From Porodaedalea pini (taxonomy: Eukaryota; Basidiomycota; Agaricomycetes; Hymenochaetales; Hymenochaetaceae): a stretch of DNA of 64,000 nt. How positions within the stretch are numbered: the stretch's first letter is position 1; every line of letters begins with the position of its first letter. The notes beneath the pieces were generated by a model. That model worked only from the letters and a program-made list of their open reading frames with translations. It was not told where the DNA came from and made no database searches. Position numbers and translations under genes: made by a program. Of this stretch, positions 1-12,400 are shown piece by piece. Location: NCBI GenBank assembly GCA_002794775.1, contig NBAY01000068.1, positions 1 through 64,000 of the forward strand, in the 5' to 3' direction.

Positions 1-146
1 GACGTACGCTGGGGATGAGCCTGGGTGGGGTTCTGCTTTTATGTTAGGCGGAAGCCCGGGAGACGGCTCGGACTGGGCAGGCCTCGGCTGACTGTCGTCT
101 GGGACGTGCTATACTCGAGCGTAGACTCGGGACACGCTTACTCAGG

Positions 147-237
147 CTAGGTCGACGCGGAGGTAAGAGGATTAATACAAGACTAGACTAATACAAGGGG
201 GACGAGTCTCACCTAGGTCGACGCGGAGGTAAGAGGA
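147..237. repeat. 25-bp direct repeat pair near window start
   Basis: Two identical 25-bp copies beginning CTAGGTCGACGCGGAGG lie at 147-171 and 213-237, separated by 41 bp. The spacer also contains a short repeat (TAATACAAG twice). No coding potential is visible around them. They look like a decayed local duplication rather than a named element. Confidence 0.8.
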
Positions 238-479
238 AAAGCAGAACAAGGAGTTCATGCGATTCCTGAGACCTTATATAGCGACGACCGTGAGACTATA
301 TTACCTAACATTACATAACGAGTGGGAATGGAACGAATGAAGGTCGTGTAGAGGGAGTGTGGGAAGTGATTGGAAAGATGATTAAAGATAATGAAAAGGA
401 GCAATTAACAGAAACGAAAAAGGAAAAGGGGAAATAAAGAAAAGGGGAAGTTCGAGTCCTGACAGCGAAGAGCAAGACT

Positions 480-735
480 CGTGCCAGTGGGAGCTTGGCT
501 CGTGGGGCAAGGAGCAAGGCTCGGGGGGCAAAGAGCAAGGCTTGGGGGGCAAAGAGCAAGGCTTGGGCCAGTGGGAGCTTCGCTTGTGGGGCAAAGAGCA
601 AGGCTCAGGGGGCAAAGAGCAAGGCTCGGGGCGCAAGGAGCAAGGCTCGTACCAGTGGGACGGAGAGCTTGGCTCATGGAGCAATGAGCCTGGCCCGTGG
701 GGCGATGAGCCTGGCTCGTGGGGCGATGAGCGTCG
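480..735. repeat. G-rich minisatellite, about 22-bp period
   Basis: About ten imperfect copies of a unit close to GGGGCAAAGAGCAAGGCTC are arrayed head to tail, and drift to a GGGGCGATGAGCCTGGCTCGT variant at the right end. All three frames on either strand stay open through much of it. The short proteins this yields (Ala/Arg/Gly or Pro/Ser/Leu repeats) are artefacts of the repeat. It ends about 160 bp before the hypothetical gene at 898. Confidence 0.85.
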
Positions 736-897
736 TTCGAGGAGCGAAGGACAACAACAGAATTCCTTACCTTTGAAAAAGACGCATGATCTCGGTACGT
801 TTGCGAGCTGCTGATTCTGAAATGCATTCTAAAGTATTCGCACGCAGATGAGAGTGTATACCCAGTACGAGCCCTAGATGCCCGAGTTTTGGCGGAT

Positions 898-3093
898 ATG
901 CAGTATAACAAGAACGTCATCTCGAGTCCGAACGCAAACTGGGTACCGCAATACCCGATAGTGAATGAGAAACTTGGTGTTCTCAAACATGTCGATGGCT
1001 TTTGGGGAGGTCACGAATACAGCCGATGGCCCCAATTTTTCTCAAAAACTTCCATCCATCACGCTTGCATCCCGTTCGATGTGAATAACACCACGGGTAG
1101 CTTTGTGCACCTTTGTTCTCTCGTCGTAGACATTCCTTTGTATGATCCCAAAGAGTCTGAGGACTTTACGGAGGTCCTCCTGCTCGACGAGGATGGTAAC
1201 AAGGAGCACTGGCACGACAACGAACCGCAGATGCAAGTCGGCTGGTTGCGTCGAGAACTTATCGACAATTTGGAAACCGCACTGCTCTTGATAGCGGCGA
1301 AAACGCGAACTAGTGGCTCGATACGCAGGCAAGAAGGGTCCGATGACGGAATGGACAAGACATACAGGCGGTGCTTGCAAGCGGGCCAGTTTGGAGTCGA
1401 GCGCCTTCGCCTCCTGAAAAGCAGCTGGCGGCAGACGTTGTTCACTGTACGCGACATCCAGTGCTCCATTCTCGAACTGCATGGGCTGCATACGTACCTC
1501 GATGTCGTGCTGCCGCGCATCAAGTCGAAGCAATCCTATGAAACAGAGATCCTGCCTGTTCGCGGCGCATTCACTACCGAGCCCTCCGTCGTCAACCACC
1601 TCTATCGGATCGGTATACCTGTGTGGTTCATTTGTCGGCATGAACAGTTAGATGGAAAAATTTTTGCCGTCCGGGATTGTGTTCCATGGTCGAAGTACGT
1701 TGAAAGCGGCTTATTCCAATTTAAAGGAAGGCCTCTTCACGACGGCTTTAGCTTTCAACTGGATGCGCATTTGCGAGATCTGTCGAGGAGTCAGTTCATG
1801 GTGGAAGACGACATCAGCGAGCTCCTCGAGCAAATGTACGGCTTTCAGAATCATCAACCCGGAGCTCCCGCTTTCAGTCATCCTTCGTCATCGTCGTCTG
1901 CTACGAAACACACTCAGGCTCCTCCTTCAATACCTTTGTCTTCAGTCCCTTCCACTGACGCAGCGTCCCGGGTGAACGTACCTTCAAAGAAGAAGAAGAG
2001 CTTCAAGAAGAGGGCCGAGAAAGAAAAGGCGGAGAACAAGGGGAAGCAGAAGGCGCAAAGCAAGCCTTACATTAACTACGCTCGTATCCTCCACATACCG
2101 AACGGAGTTGATGGTCGACCGGACCTGCCTTCGTACCACAAGGTCGTGTTGGGCAGTCTGACGAAACTCGGCACCATAGGCCAGAACAAGACCCACGCTG
2201 CACTCTACCCACTCCCTCCACCTTTCCTGCTCATCCACCCCAGCGCAGAAAAGACGGTGGATCTTTATCTCAACTACATCCGTATACGGCCTACATTGAT
2301 TGATATGCTCCTCAAAGGCGGCATCTTCGACAAGTCAATATGGCGCAGGCTGCGAGACTGGAAGACCATCATGCACGGCGACTACATGAAGTCCATGCCG
2401 CTCCCACCGAACACCGCCGATCCATTCGTAGAGCGCATCTACAACAGGATGCCTTTGGTACTAGATGCCAGTCCGTCCAGACAGGCTGCCAGTCACATCT
2501 CTCTCTCTTCGCATGATCGTGACACGCCAGACGCGAGCGACTTGCCTCCCGCGAAACGGCAACGAATTTCCGACAAGGCGACCATCAAGGTCGTGTTCGG
2601 CGTCGAGCGCCACTTGGAGCCGTTCGATCGAACTAAGCAGCAGGTATGGCGCGGTAAATCCGTCTCAACGGACTGCATAGGCCGCAACAAGGTCCTTCAA
2701 ATGGAAGTCCAGTGGGAACTTTCCGAGCTTTTATTCCGGTACGAGCTGTATGCGCTCGATCAACTGATCCTGCCGCGCGAACGCATGACAACGGACGAGC
2801 ATCGGCAACGGAATGCTCTATTGAGCCGCATCTATCTCGGCACCACCGACGGCTCGACCACTGTCATTCCTGACATACGGAAGCCGATAAGGGAGTACTG
2901 GGGAGAACAATTGGACGACGGCTCCGTCGAGGCCCTTTTCCTCATTCTGAAGGTGTGGCCTGGCTTCCCCACGAGCGTAGGTGCCAGTGTGAAGGACTTC
3001 TGTCCCTTGATCTCATTCTACGTTGAGACCTTCGTTCGATATTTCAATCGCATTCCCTCTATGCACTGTAATGTTCCCGTCTCGCTGCTGTAG
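898..3093 (+). CDS. Large hypothetical protein, basidiomycete type
   Basis: An uninterrupted reading frame of about 731 codons. The first in-frame ATG is at 898; the frame also extends three codons upstream to a TTG, so a short upstream exon with the true start is possible. I recognise no domain. Visible features are an aromatic-rich N-terminal segment (residues about 15-60), a Ser/Pro/Thr-rich linker (about residues 325-360), a strongly basic stretch with SKKKKSFKKRAEKEKAENKG around residues 365-385 that could be a nuclear localisation signal, and a compact C-terminal region ending near 3093. The lack of introns over 2.2 kb is unusual beside the intron-rich neighbours. Function unknown. It could be a member of an expanded orphan family of mushrooms. 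Confidence 0.7.
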   Translation: MQYNKNVISSPNANWVPQYPIVNEKLGVLKHVDGFWGGHEYSRWPQFFSKTSIHHACIPFDVNNTTGSFVHLCSLVVDIPLYDPKESEDFTEVLLLDEDGNKEHWHDNEPQMQVGWLRRELIDNLETALLLIAAKTRTSGSIRRQEGSDDGMDKTYRRCLQAGQFGVERLRLLKSSWRQTLFTVRDIQCSILELHGLHTYLDVVLPRIKSKQSYETEILPVRGAFTTEPSVVNHLYRIGIPVWFICRHEQLDGKIFAVRDCVPWSKYVESGLFQFKGRPLHDGFSFQLDAHLRDLSRSQFMVEDDISELLEQMYGFQNHQPGAPAFSHPSSSSSATKHTQAPPSIPLSSVPSTDAASRVNVPSKKKKSFKKRAEKEKAENKGKQKAQSKPYINYARILHIPNGVDGRPDLPSYHKVVLGSLTKLGTIGQNKTHAALYPLPPPFLLIHPSAEKTVDLYLNYIRIRPTLIDMLLKGGIFDKSIWRRLRDWKTIMHGDYMKSMPLPPNTADPFVERIYNRMPLVLDASPSRQAASHISLSSHDRDTPDASDLPPAKRQRISDKATIKVVFGVERHLEPFDRTKQQVWRGKSVSTDCIGRNKVLQMEVQWELSELLFRYELYALDQLILPRERMTTDEHRQRNALLSRIYLGTTDGSTTVIPDIRKPIREYWGEQLDDGSVEALFLILKVWPGFPTSVGASVKDFCPLISFYVETFVRYFNRIPSMHCNVPVSLL

Positions 3094-3120
3094 CATCACT
3101 CATTATTGGATAGGATACAT

Positions 3121-3200
3121 TGTAATTATACGGCATAGTTCTTCATGTATTTAATGCAATTGTAGTTATACGACATAGTTCTTCAGGTATTTAATGCAAT
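3121..3200. repeat. Tandem 40-bp repeat, two units
   Basis: 3121-3160 and 3161-3200 are adjacent 40-bp units that differ at a few positions (TGTAATTATACGGCATAG versus TGTAGTTATACGACATAG, both ending TTTAATGCAAT). They lie just after the stop codon of the hypothetical gene, in AT-rich sequence. Confidence 0.85.
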
Positions 3201-4771
3201 TATACTTTCCGTGTAATACTTGCAGAGATGCTTATAAGCATCGTATATAACCACCAAAGTCTTGCACAAGTATATGAGACGCTCGCAAAACTTACGCCTT
3301 GCTTATTATGGAAGTGACAGACTTTCCAGCACATTACATTTGCATGAAACATATGTACAACTATTTCATGCCCTTATATCCTTGTGGAAAGTCTTAAATT
3401 ACCCTTACAACCTTGCACAATTATTATGCACGCTTATAAGCCTTTAGGAAGCCTTGTCATCCCATTAAAGCTACATATAACCTAATTTAGTCTGGTCCGA
3501 TCATTACTGCGTCATTATCATTCCCAAAAGCGTATATCATTTGATGCAAAATTTTGTGATGCTCCTTGTTAACTTTCGTGCAGCATCTGTAATTCGCGTA
3601 GCCTCTACAACCCAGAGGGACCAATCTGGCTATATGTGAAGAACGTCTTCTGACACCGACTCTACTTCTCAGCCTTCGGGCTGCGCTATGAATACTAGCA
3701 ACCGCCTTTGTGCGGAGGAACAGATCTCAGTTCCGTAAATTGAGTCATAGCCGCCTCGCGGAATCAAAACTCGTCCACTTCGCCTTGTCAGGGCCTTTGT
3801 TGGTCAACGCTACCTGCCATTCTTGGAAGGACGGCGATGCAAGTTTCGCAGGTGGCAGTCAAACAGGCTGCCTCGGGTACTTCGCTAATGCCTTTGGCGG
3901 TGTCCTTTATCGGCTATGCGCCTCTTTCGACCGGCACTGAGCAACGCTCTCTTTGTCTCGTCCTTCATAAAAGGGAGGATGGTCGCCTCTCGTAGACCCC
4001 AACTCACCTGGAGTCTTCACTCGTCCACATACCTTAATCGTCGCGGCGCTACTACTAGCTATCTTTCATACTCTATTCTCCATTGAAACTCTCGTCATGA
4101 TGTCATGCTCTTCGTCGCCAGTCATCTTCGCGCAGAGCCCTGACTCTCAGACGTCGGACAACAGTTCGGCCCAATGCTGTCATTGCGGCTACAGGAATGC
4201 ACACGGACCCAATTGTCCCTTCGGAATTACGAAGGGGCGAACAACATAAGTTAGCCTACGGTAAGCTTGACCATATTTTGCTGCGTTGTTATTTCCGTCT
4301 TTACCGAGCAACCTATTCAGTCCGCTACGCTACTCTCTCGTGTCACTCTTCATGGTTAATATGCACGCGTCCTCGCGGTCACGAGAATAATGGCCTTTTT
4401 CTTCCACGGATACCATCTTCGCATTGTACACAATACCGCATATTCTCCTCTCTTTCCGCGCATTCGTCTTCGCCCCTTCCTTAACTTATACCATCTACCT
4501 TTCCATAAGCACCATAGACCATCCCAATTCTCCAAGCAAGTTTGCTCTGTAGTAATCACAATCGCCTTAGATTACAGTATACTCCCTAGTTTAGAGCTTC
4601 TTTGTCTTGTATATACCCGTTGCCCACGCGCTACCGGCCAAATTGTCGTCGTTGAACTAACTCACGAGTGTTGAGGAAGCAGTGCCGGTCCGGGAATGGA
4701 GAACCCATGACTTTGTCTAGGATTTACAGCTAGTCGGTGTCGTTTACAAAGCACTCTCGTTCACCACCACC
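3201..4771. other. Intergenic, AT-rich then mixed, no gene seen
   Basis: About 1.6 kb. The first 280 bp carry loosely repeated CTTATAAGC and TTGCACAA words. The rest has only short open frames without family resemblance. The last 100 bp before 4772 should hold the promoter and 5' leader of the oxidoreductase gene; a CACCACCACC context directly precedes its ATG. Confidence 0.5.
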
Positions 4772-6402
4772 ATGTCTGCTGGAGGTCCATTCAAATTGGG
4801 AGCCGGGAACCCCTTCGTTCTGCACTGGGGTATTATCGGCGCAGGGAGGATCTCGTCTGAGTTCGTGAAGGACCTCGTCTTGCCACCTGAAGGTCGCGGT
4901 GTCCAGGATGTTGCGCATGCAGTCGCCGCCGTTGGCTCTCGTTCTGTCGATAAGGCGCAGGATTTCATTCAGAAGTTCTGTCCCGAGGGTGCGAGCGCGC
5001 AGAAAGCAGGTTTCACTTCGAGAAAGCCTATCGCTCGTGGTACGTACGCCGAGGTATATTCTGACGCGGTCGGTACTTTCACTTGTATACTATATAATGC
5101 CCTATTGAAGTCTCTCTTGATCGTCATAGAACGTCGATATCATATACATCGGAACTCCCCACACGAGCCACGTAAATACTTCCTGCCTCATTGTATTTAT
5201 TCCGGAACTTCTTACAGCATGTCTTAGTTCGAGGATGCTAAGAACGCGCTTGAAGCTGGGAAGCACGTTCTCCTCGAAAAGGTCTGTAGAAACATTCAAA
5301 TAGCCTACGCGCACTTCGAACGAGCGTCTCTGATTCTTTGTGTATTGTTAGCCGGCCTGTCTCAACCAGGCAGAATTCAAGGTCCTTTCCGAGCTTGCAA
5401 AGTCCAGGAATCTGTTCCTCATGGAAGCGGTCTGGACGCGTTTCTTCCCGCTGACATTCGCACTGGAAGAAGTGCTCTTCAAGGAAGAGGCGATTGGCGA
5501 GATCAGGCGCCTCGAATCGGACTTTAGCGTCGATTTCGTTGATCGTGAGAGCATAAACCCTTTATTTGCATTATGGCTACTGACAGAGTGGATATGTGCT
5601 CCAATGCAGTTGTCGACGAGGAGAACCGGATGTTGAATCTTAGTCTCGCAGGCGGAGGCCTTCTTGATCTTGGGCCATACCCGCTTGTTTGGTCAGTTAG
5701 CGCCTCTGTGATAAATGGAAATGATACTCACCAGCTTCGCATTTCTTTCCACTAGGGCTCTCCTCCTACTATACAACCATCCGCAGAACGGCCGCACTCC
5801 GCCCACGAGCATTGTTGCGTCGATGAAGAAATACGAGAAAACGGGCGTGGACCTCCATACAAACTGGACACTTGACTTCCCGCATATCGGGAAAATCGGA
5901 GCACGAGCGAGTCTCAGTACGAGCATTGGATTGAATAGCCCGCGCGACGTTGTCACCCGCGTACAAGGGACCAAGGGGTCCGTACTCTCCTTCCCTCTCA
6001 GTAATGCAACCATATTTTATTTTATTTTGACGACCGATGTCTTGTAGGGAGATCATTCTGCCTTGGGCGACCGCGCGCCCCGATCGGTTCACGATCCGCC
6101 GCTCCAAAGTTGGACGTGGGCCTCAAGACTTCGTCGAAGAAGTGCGGGAGTTCCCGATCCAAGGCATGGGCCTTCACTGGGAGGCGGACGCGGTTGCGCG
6201 CGATATTCGAGGTAAGTCACTGATGTTCCGCGTTATACTCAAATACTGCTGATACTCCTGGCGAAAATAAGACGGCAAAATCGAGAATACGCGCATGCCA
6301 CACGCAGATACATTGGTAGAGCTTGCGATTTTCGACGAGGTGCGACGCCAGGGTGGGTACGTATTTTCCGAGGGGATGGAGAAGGTCAAGCTGTCCGCTT
6401 GA
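4772..6402 (+). CDS. Gfo/Idh/MocA-family NAD(P)-dependent oxidoreductase (dihydrodiol/D-xylose dehydrogenase type)
   Basis: An N-terminal Rossmann segment WGIIGAGRISSEF gives the GxGxxG dinucleotide motif. A second exon encodes VDIIYIGTPHTSH, and the family EKP motif is rebuilt across an intron (HVLLEK/PACLNQAEF), followed by FLMEAVWTRFFPL, typical of dimeric dihydrodiol and NADP-dependent D-xylose dehydrogenases. The later GGGLLDLGPYPL segment matches the substrate-domain signature. Predicted introns: 5069-5129, 5172-5227, about 5281-5350, 5545-5588, about 5694-5756, about 5979-6047, about 6212-6270. The frame closes at LSA-stop, 6402. The likely role is oxidation of a sugar or trans-dihydrodiol with NADP in the cytosol; the substrate cannot be read from sequence. 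Start chosen from the CACCATGTC context and position ahead of the Rossmann fold. Confidence 0.9.
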
Positions 6403-6849
6403 AGGAGGTTTGTCGGCCTGTCATAACAGCTAAGTACTAGAGCTGGAAATGAAGCTGTATTTGTATACATATTATGCATCTTGAACAAAACGATGATCTT
6501 GCACGTAGGTTTGAACGAAGTGAGAAAGAGCATTCAAAGCAGTATGACCGAGTACATCATGGATCGCCTTTTAGTCTGCGGATCATCTAGAATACAAGGA
6601 CGGTTTTAACGCGTTTCGATGATTCAATACCAGTTACGAGCAGACTTACTAAAGTAACGATGACAAGCCGCTTTTGCCAATTGAGGTTGCCATAACAAGA
6701 AACGAGCGGTGTAGCGAAACTAGACGATTCATAGTATCTCGTATTGACCACATTACTCGACATGAAGCATGCAGAGCGACAACATCTATCAATCTATGCA
6801 ATCTGCTTTAGCACACAATATTGTAGAACAGAGAATGGAAGCATACAGA

Positions 6850-7640
6850 CAAAAGGACAGCGTTCGGAAGAGCAGTCCCGAGCCCATGGCCATGATGCTG
6901 CTGCCCGGTTTTCGTAGCAAGAAGATCATCGTAAACAATTCCTTTCTTTCTGTCATCTAGCTCTTCTTTCAGAAGTTTCTCTGTCTTAACACTATATTCT
7001 TTTTTCTAGACAAATAACAGTCAACTTTGAGGCGCAAATGTTGTGTCAGAGATAGAAGACTGACCTTCATCGGCTCTGACCAGATCAAGTGAATGAAGAA
7101 TCTACCGACGGTGTCGAAGATGGCATCCTTAGTATGGCCAACTGATGACAGTTTAGGCGTACCGCGGACTGGGAGTGTGCTGCAGCATAGATCAATTATC
7201 CGTGGACGCAGTTGCATGCAAAATTAAACCGGATCGACTTCATTCATTGTATGAGATCTTCTGCTTAAGCTCACACTGAACTGCCCACTTCCAAAGGAGC
7301 TTGCACAGCGCTCTGTTGATCAGGATTTGTTTTCCTTCCTTGAATTAGGTTGTGTTTGTTTTTCAATGATGAAAGACTGCGGCAGAATCCGGTGGTACAA
7401 ATCAACAATATAGTTGTGCACTGGATCTTCCTCAAAGGCAGAGTTCGTGGTCTCAGAAACATGGTCGAGGTGCTCTAGTTTCGCTCTGAGTCTCACAAGA
7501 ACAGTATAGCAAGGGCGCAGCATACCTGGGAGAAGTGGCACTACCTGCGGGGCATGGCTTTCTTGTTGACTGCAAAGCATTCAAATTCACCACCAAAGTA
7601 AAGCAAGTCGGTGATGAGAGGGCCATCAGGGATATCTGGC
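6850..7640 (-). pseudogene. Decayed GNAT N-acetyltransferase, second copy
   Basis: This is a degenerate paralogue of the minus-strand gene at 8018-9115. Matching pieces in the same order are: a segment near 7535-7600 (GEFECFAVNKK in one frame, HAPQVVPLLP in another, so a frameshift separates them), HLDHVSETTNSAFEEDPVHNY near 7420-7480, and LDDRKKGIVYDDLLATK then HGLGTALPNAV near 6860-6958, which is the acetyl-CoA loop region (the intact gene has QGHGFGTALL). The C-terminal exon with the SSN...YESFGF block is not found. The bounds are approximate. Confidence 0.7.
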
Positions 7641-8017
7641 TTCGTGCTTATACTCCTCCCGACCGCAGCAAGAAGCATGTGGCATGTGTATAGATCAATC
7701 GCAGATGCTCAGAAATGTTCCAGTACCTTGATATTTGCCGCATTTCATATTGAGGCATTGCCCTCATCATTGAGAAATGATCGAGGGCTGCTTTCCATGC
7801 GCACATGGTTTTTGTCTCAGCAGTGCAGGGCATCTGGGAATGGATACAGCTAGAGGATGAGGCAGGACATGGCATCCACTCAACGAAGCGTGGCTGCATG
7901 GCATAAATGTGAGAACGTCAAACGGGATACTGTGTTTGTTGTATCATGGGTCTGTTGGCATGGGACTCGGACGAACCTACAGATTGTATACCTAAAGCAG
8001 CACGCACAGGTAGAACC

Positions 8018-9115
8018 TTAAGCATATCTCTTTACGTTGCGAACCATCTAGTAGAAGGATGATGAGAATGCCTGGAAATTGTATAATGGAAGAATCCTTA
8101 CCAAAGGGACAACAACAGCCGGGTTCTCCCATTTGGGATTGTCATCACCCAGTAAGACGTGCTTAGTACGAACGAATCCAAAGGATTCGTAATACGAGAC
8201 GTTATCGACATTGCTCGAGAACAGGTAAACCGAGCGTCCACGTATGTCCGCCTTAAATATGTAGGTGAGCGAGAGCAATACGTAGGTCAAAAGTGCAGCC
8301 ATACAGTAAAAAGGACGGTGTCCAGGAGAGCCGTCCCGAACCCATGGCCTTGTTGTTCGGGTTTCGTTGCAAGGAGGTTGACGTAAACCATTTCCTTCAT
8401 CCTGTCCCCTAATTCTTTCTTTATGAGTTTCTCCATTTTAGCTACTGCCTCTTTACTTCTCTGAAGAGACAGCCATTAATTTGGAGGTCTTATGTTTTTT
8501 GAAGACTTCCAAACCTTCATTTGCTCTGAACGGTTCAAAGAAGTGAAAACTTTCTCAATAGCACCGAGCATAAAATCAACTGTGCGGTCGATTGGTGATG
8601 GCTTGGCGATATCGCTCTCAGGTGGTGTACTAATGGCAGGTTGGGCTTGTAAGCTTGGCCGATGGAGAGCTTTAGGTTATGAACGCACGAGATGATGACT
8701 GCATCGCCTGCATCTATGGTGTACGCGACTTTCCGCTTAAGTACGCGCCTAACTTGCAATTTCCACACGCGTTTATACAGCGCTTGACCGAGTGGGGTCT
8801 GTTTCTCTCCCTGAACGAAAGTTGTACTTTTATGGAAGCAAGGGAAGCGAAATGTGATTCAGTAGACGCACTGCTGTTATGTACATGCGCAATGGGTCTT
8901 CCTTGAAGGCAGCTTCAACGGACTCAAAAGCATTGTCGAGGTGCTCTTAGAGGGCATTATAAATAAGGGCCTTTTTTACAATATTAAAAGTGAGAATCTC
9001 GAGGCGTACCTGAGAGAAGCGGTTCAACCTGTGGGGCATTATAGTACTTCTCACTGAACGCAAGACAGTCTAAGTTCGAGTCCGAGTCGCTCAGACCGGC
9101 GCGGAGAGCAATCAT
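8018..9115 (-). CDS. GNAT-family N-acetyltransferase
   Basis: Exons read on the minus strand from ATG at 9115 (MIALRAGLSDSDSNLDCLAF, then SEKYYNAPQVEPLLS) through HLDNAFESVEAAFKEDP, a KRKVAYTIDAGDAVI segment, PSPIDRTVDFMLGAIEKVF, then the core: MVYVNLLATKPEQQGHGFGT carries the acetyl-CoA pyrophosphate loop (Q-x-x-G-x-G/A), followed by VYLFSSNVDNVSYYESFGF and DDNPKWENPAVVVPL. The last exon MVRNVKRYA follows an intron at about 8051-8101 and ends at 8018. This layout is common in small fungal acetyltransferases of unknown acceptor, so the substrate is unassigned. One donor (GTTTGG, near 8495) is weak. It sits next to a decayed copy, which suggests a local duplication. Confidence 0.75.
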
Positions 9116-9414
9116 GATGGTTCACTAGGATGAGAAATCGATGCTGCCCGTATCTTATACGCTCTGGAGCGCAGCAGCAGCAGCATGTAGGACAAGACAG
9201 ATTAGTCGCAGGCGCAGTCAGGATGCGCGTGCCTCGGCGCGCTGACGACGCCGGAACTGAACTTTCGAATTCAATTGACGCGCCAAGGATGTGCACGTGA
9301 CTTCAGTGACCTCCTGTCCACCGCGGTGACGTTCAGACGGACGCGCATGAGTAGCGCGTGCGCAGCCTCCCACATAGAAAGGTCCCTCGTTGCTAGAAGG
9401 GTGGTTCACTAGCC

Positions 9415-12400
9415 ATGGGTGCGGTACAAAGCTACTGCTCAAGTTATGATGATCAGCTCACCTCTCTTTACGCGTCAGATCCTGCTATCTCGCGTCAGCT
9501 CGTCGACAAGATGTACGAGAAGCGGAAAGCCGCTGCGCTCGACCTTGAGAAGTGCGTACAAAGGCCATTCAAATATTGAACTCGAAGTTGACGAGGACTC
9601 AGGCAGATTCGCGAGTGCCACAGCCAGGGAGACCAGCGCCGCATAATCCAAATAATTGACCAGCTTGTCGAAATGTTCAGCAACCCCTCGAATCCATTGC
9701 ATGTCAAGAATGGAGGGCTCATTGGTCTCGCTGGCACTGCTATCGCTCTCGGTATCGATGTTGCTCCGTACATGGACAAGTTCATAGATCCACTGCTGGT
9801 CTGTTTCACAGACCCGGAGAATAGGATACGGTACTTCTCTGCGGAGTGTCTCTACAACATTGCAAAGGTCTCAAAGGGAGAGATACTGGTGTATTTCAAT
9901 GCCATCTTCGATGCCTTGAGCAAGGTCCGAACATTTTGATCCCTTTCAAGTACAAGGCAGAACTCATATGCGTTTAGCTTGCAGCAGACTCGGAGCTTTC
10001 GGTGAAGAATGGCGCCGAGCTTCTCGACCGTCTTCTGAAAGACATTGTGGCAGAATCAGCCTCTGTCTACGTACCTCAGTATGCCGAAACCGAGAAAATG
10101 CGCCAACAGGTAGATCAGGCACAAAACCAAGGCATATTAGTCCCGTACACCGACGACGCCAGTGACTTTGGAGCACCAAAGAAGGCCTTCTCCCTCGCAA
10201 ACTTCATTCCCCTTCTCTCCGACAGAATATACGTTGTGAGCCCCTTCACTCGTAGCTTCCTCGTTTCGTGGATCACGGTGCTCGACTCGGTGCCGGAACT
10301 TGAGCTTATATCGTATCTTCCAGAATTCCTGGACGGGTTGTTGTGAGTTCCTGACTACTCGTCATCCATTACTGAATGCTTATAGTTTCCTTCAGTAAAT
10401 ATCTATCTGACCCTACTGAGGACGTGCGAGTCGCAACGGAAAACCTCTTAGCCGACTTCCTTCGCGAGATGCGGGACATCGCACTTGTTCAAAAACGGAC
10501 GGAGGAAAGGATACGAATTATGAGAGAAGTGGAAGCATATGAGCAAGGACGTAGGGCCGATGATAGACTTCCCGATATCACGATGACACATCCTGAGCGA
10601 GCAGCTTTCTTACCTGAAGGCGAGGGTCTGCAAACGCATGAAGGCGAGGCTCTGTCAGAGGCAGATGCTAAAGATACTGGAGGTCTGTTCATGCTTTTTT
10701 GTCGTAGTCCAAAATGCACTGATCGCAGAGGTAGCATACGTCCCAGGTCAAAGCGTCAAGGTCGATCATGCTGCAGTAGTCGAAATACTACTTCAGCAAC
10801 TTGACGATGAACGTGAGTTTCTCTTGTAAAACCCACCGATGGACCGAGCTCTCATAACAGGATAGACGATGAGATCCAGATGTCCACTGCACTTTATTGG
10901 CTGGCAGAGTTTCTTCATTTCGCACAAGACGTTATGCTGCCGTTTACTCCGCGCCTCATCCCTGCCATTCTCCCCAATCTTGCGCATCATGTCCCTATGA
11001 TTCAAAAGGAAGCCCTTCGCACAAACCAAGCGCTTGTCAGTGTTATACAGAACCTCCCTACTCCTCACCCGATGAGCGAGCAAGGCAGCATGGACAAGGA
11101 CAAAGCATCTGTATCATCTGGCCGAACAGGTGCTCCCACCGTCTCACCACCTATCACGGCTGGAGGCTCTGTATCTCCGGCCGCCTCACGGCAGTCAACG
11201 ATCGTGAAAGAGTCAGAGGCCGCGTCAGATGTTACGGCGTCGCCCGCGTCCGATCGCACGGTGCAAGTGTCTGCACGACAACGCGCGACAACGGTCTCGC
11301 CACTCGGAGAGCTCACTCCTCATGCACCGGCAATCGAGATAGACCCGTCTTCTCAGGCTCAAGGCAGTCGGTCGCAATCCCCGACTTCGACAGCGGCAAG
11401 CGTCGCCGCATCGGGCTCCAATCAGCCGGCGGCATCGACGACGCTAGGGCAAGGTCAAGTGCTCACGCAGTCTCCCATTCAGACGGAGCAAGATCCATTC
11501 GACTACCGAGAGACGGTGAACATTCTCACGATACAGTTCTTGAGCGAGCATGAGGAGACGCGTGTTGCTGCGCTGAAATGGCTTATCATGTTGCATCAGA
11601 AAGTACCAAAGAAGGTATTGTCTGCACAGGTCGAAGTGATCATGTCGCTTTTGACTAATTCTTATTTGACGTGTCAGATTTTAGCCATGGATGACGGCAC
11701 ATTCCCTGCTCTCTTGAAGACGCTTTCTGACTCTTCGGATGAGGTGATCAAACATGATTTACAACTCCTTGCGCAGATTTCTTCGAGCTCTGAGGAAAGT
11801 TATTTCAAATCCTTCATGGTCAACCTGCTGGAGCTCTTCAGTACTGACCGACGACTACTTGACTATCGCGGGAGCCTGATCATTCGGCAACTTTGTCTAA
11901 ATCTAAATACCGAGCGAATATATCGCACTTTAGCGGAGATCCTAGAGAAGGAGGAGGTACGTCGGAGCTGATCTACATTTTCATATGAGACGAGAATACT
12001 AATAATGGAAAAAGGATCTGGAGTTCGCGAGCATAATGGTTCAAAAACTTAACCTGATCTTGATCACGTCTCCTGAACTTGCTGAATTCCGACGGCGGTT
12101 AAAGAGTCTGGAGACTCGTGTGAGTTCTGCAAGCCTATGCTTCTATTCTAGTCATTTACAACCATAACTTTAGCAAGACGGACAGGTCTTGTTTACGACA
12201 TTATATCGATCATGGTGTCACAATGCTGTTGCCGTTTTCGCCTTATGTCTTCTGGCGCAAGCTTATGAGCATGCATCAAATCTTCTTTCGATTTTGTAAG
12301 CGGATCCTTCTTTTGGCACGAGAAGAGGCTGATAGATAATCCTCTTAGTGCGGACTTGGAGATAACAGTTCAACTCCTGGTGCAGGTTGATAAACTTGTA

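Noticed and set aside
440..470. TTCGAGTCCTGAC resembling a tRNA 3' half
   Set aside because: Part of the start of the minisatellite region; no cloverleaf upstream.
405..986. Long minus-strand frame through the minisatellite
   Set aside because: Its protein is a Ser/Pro/Leu repeat made by the tandem DNA repeat; all other frames are open there too.
11065..11316. Minus-strand and alternate-frame proteins in the VAC14 linker
   Set aside because: Low-complexity Ser/Thr linker DNA leaves other frames open; flanking VAC14 exons are unambiguous.
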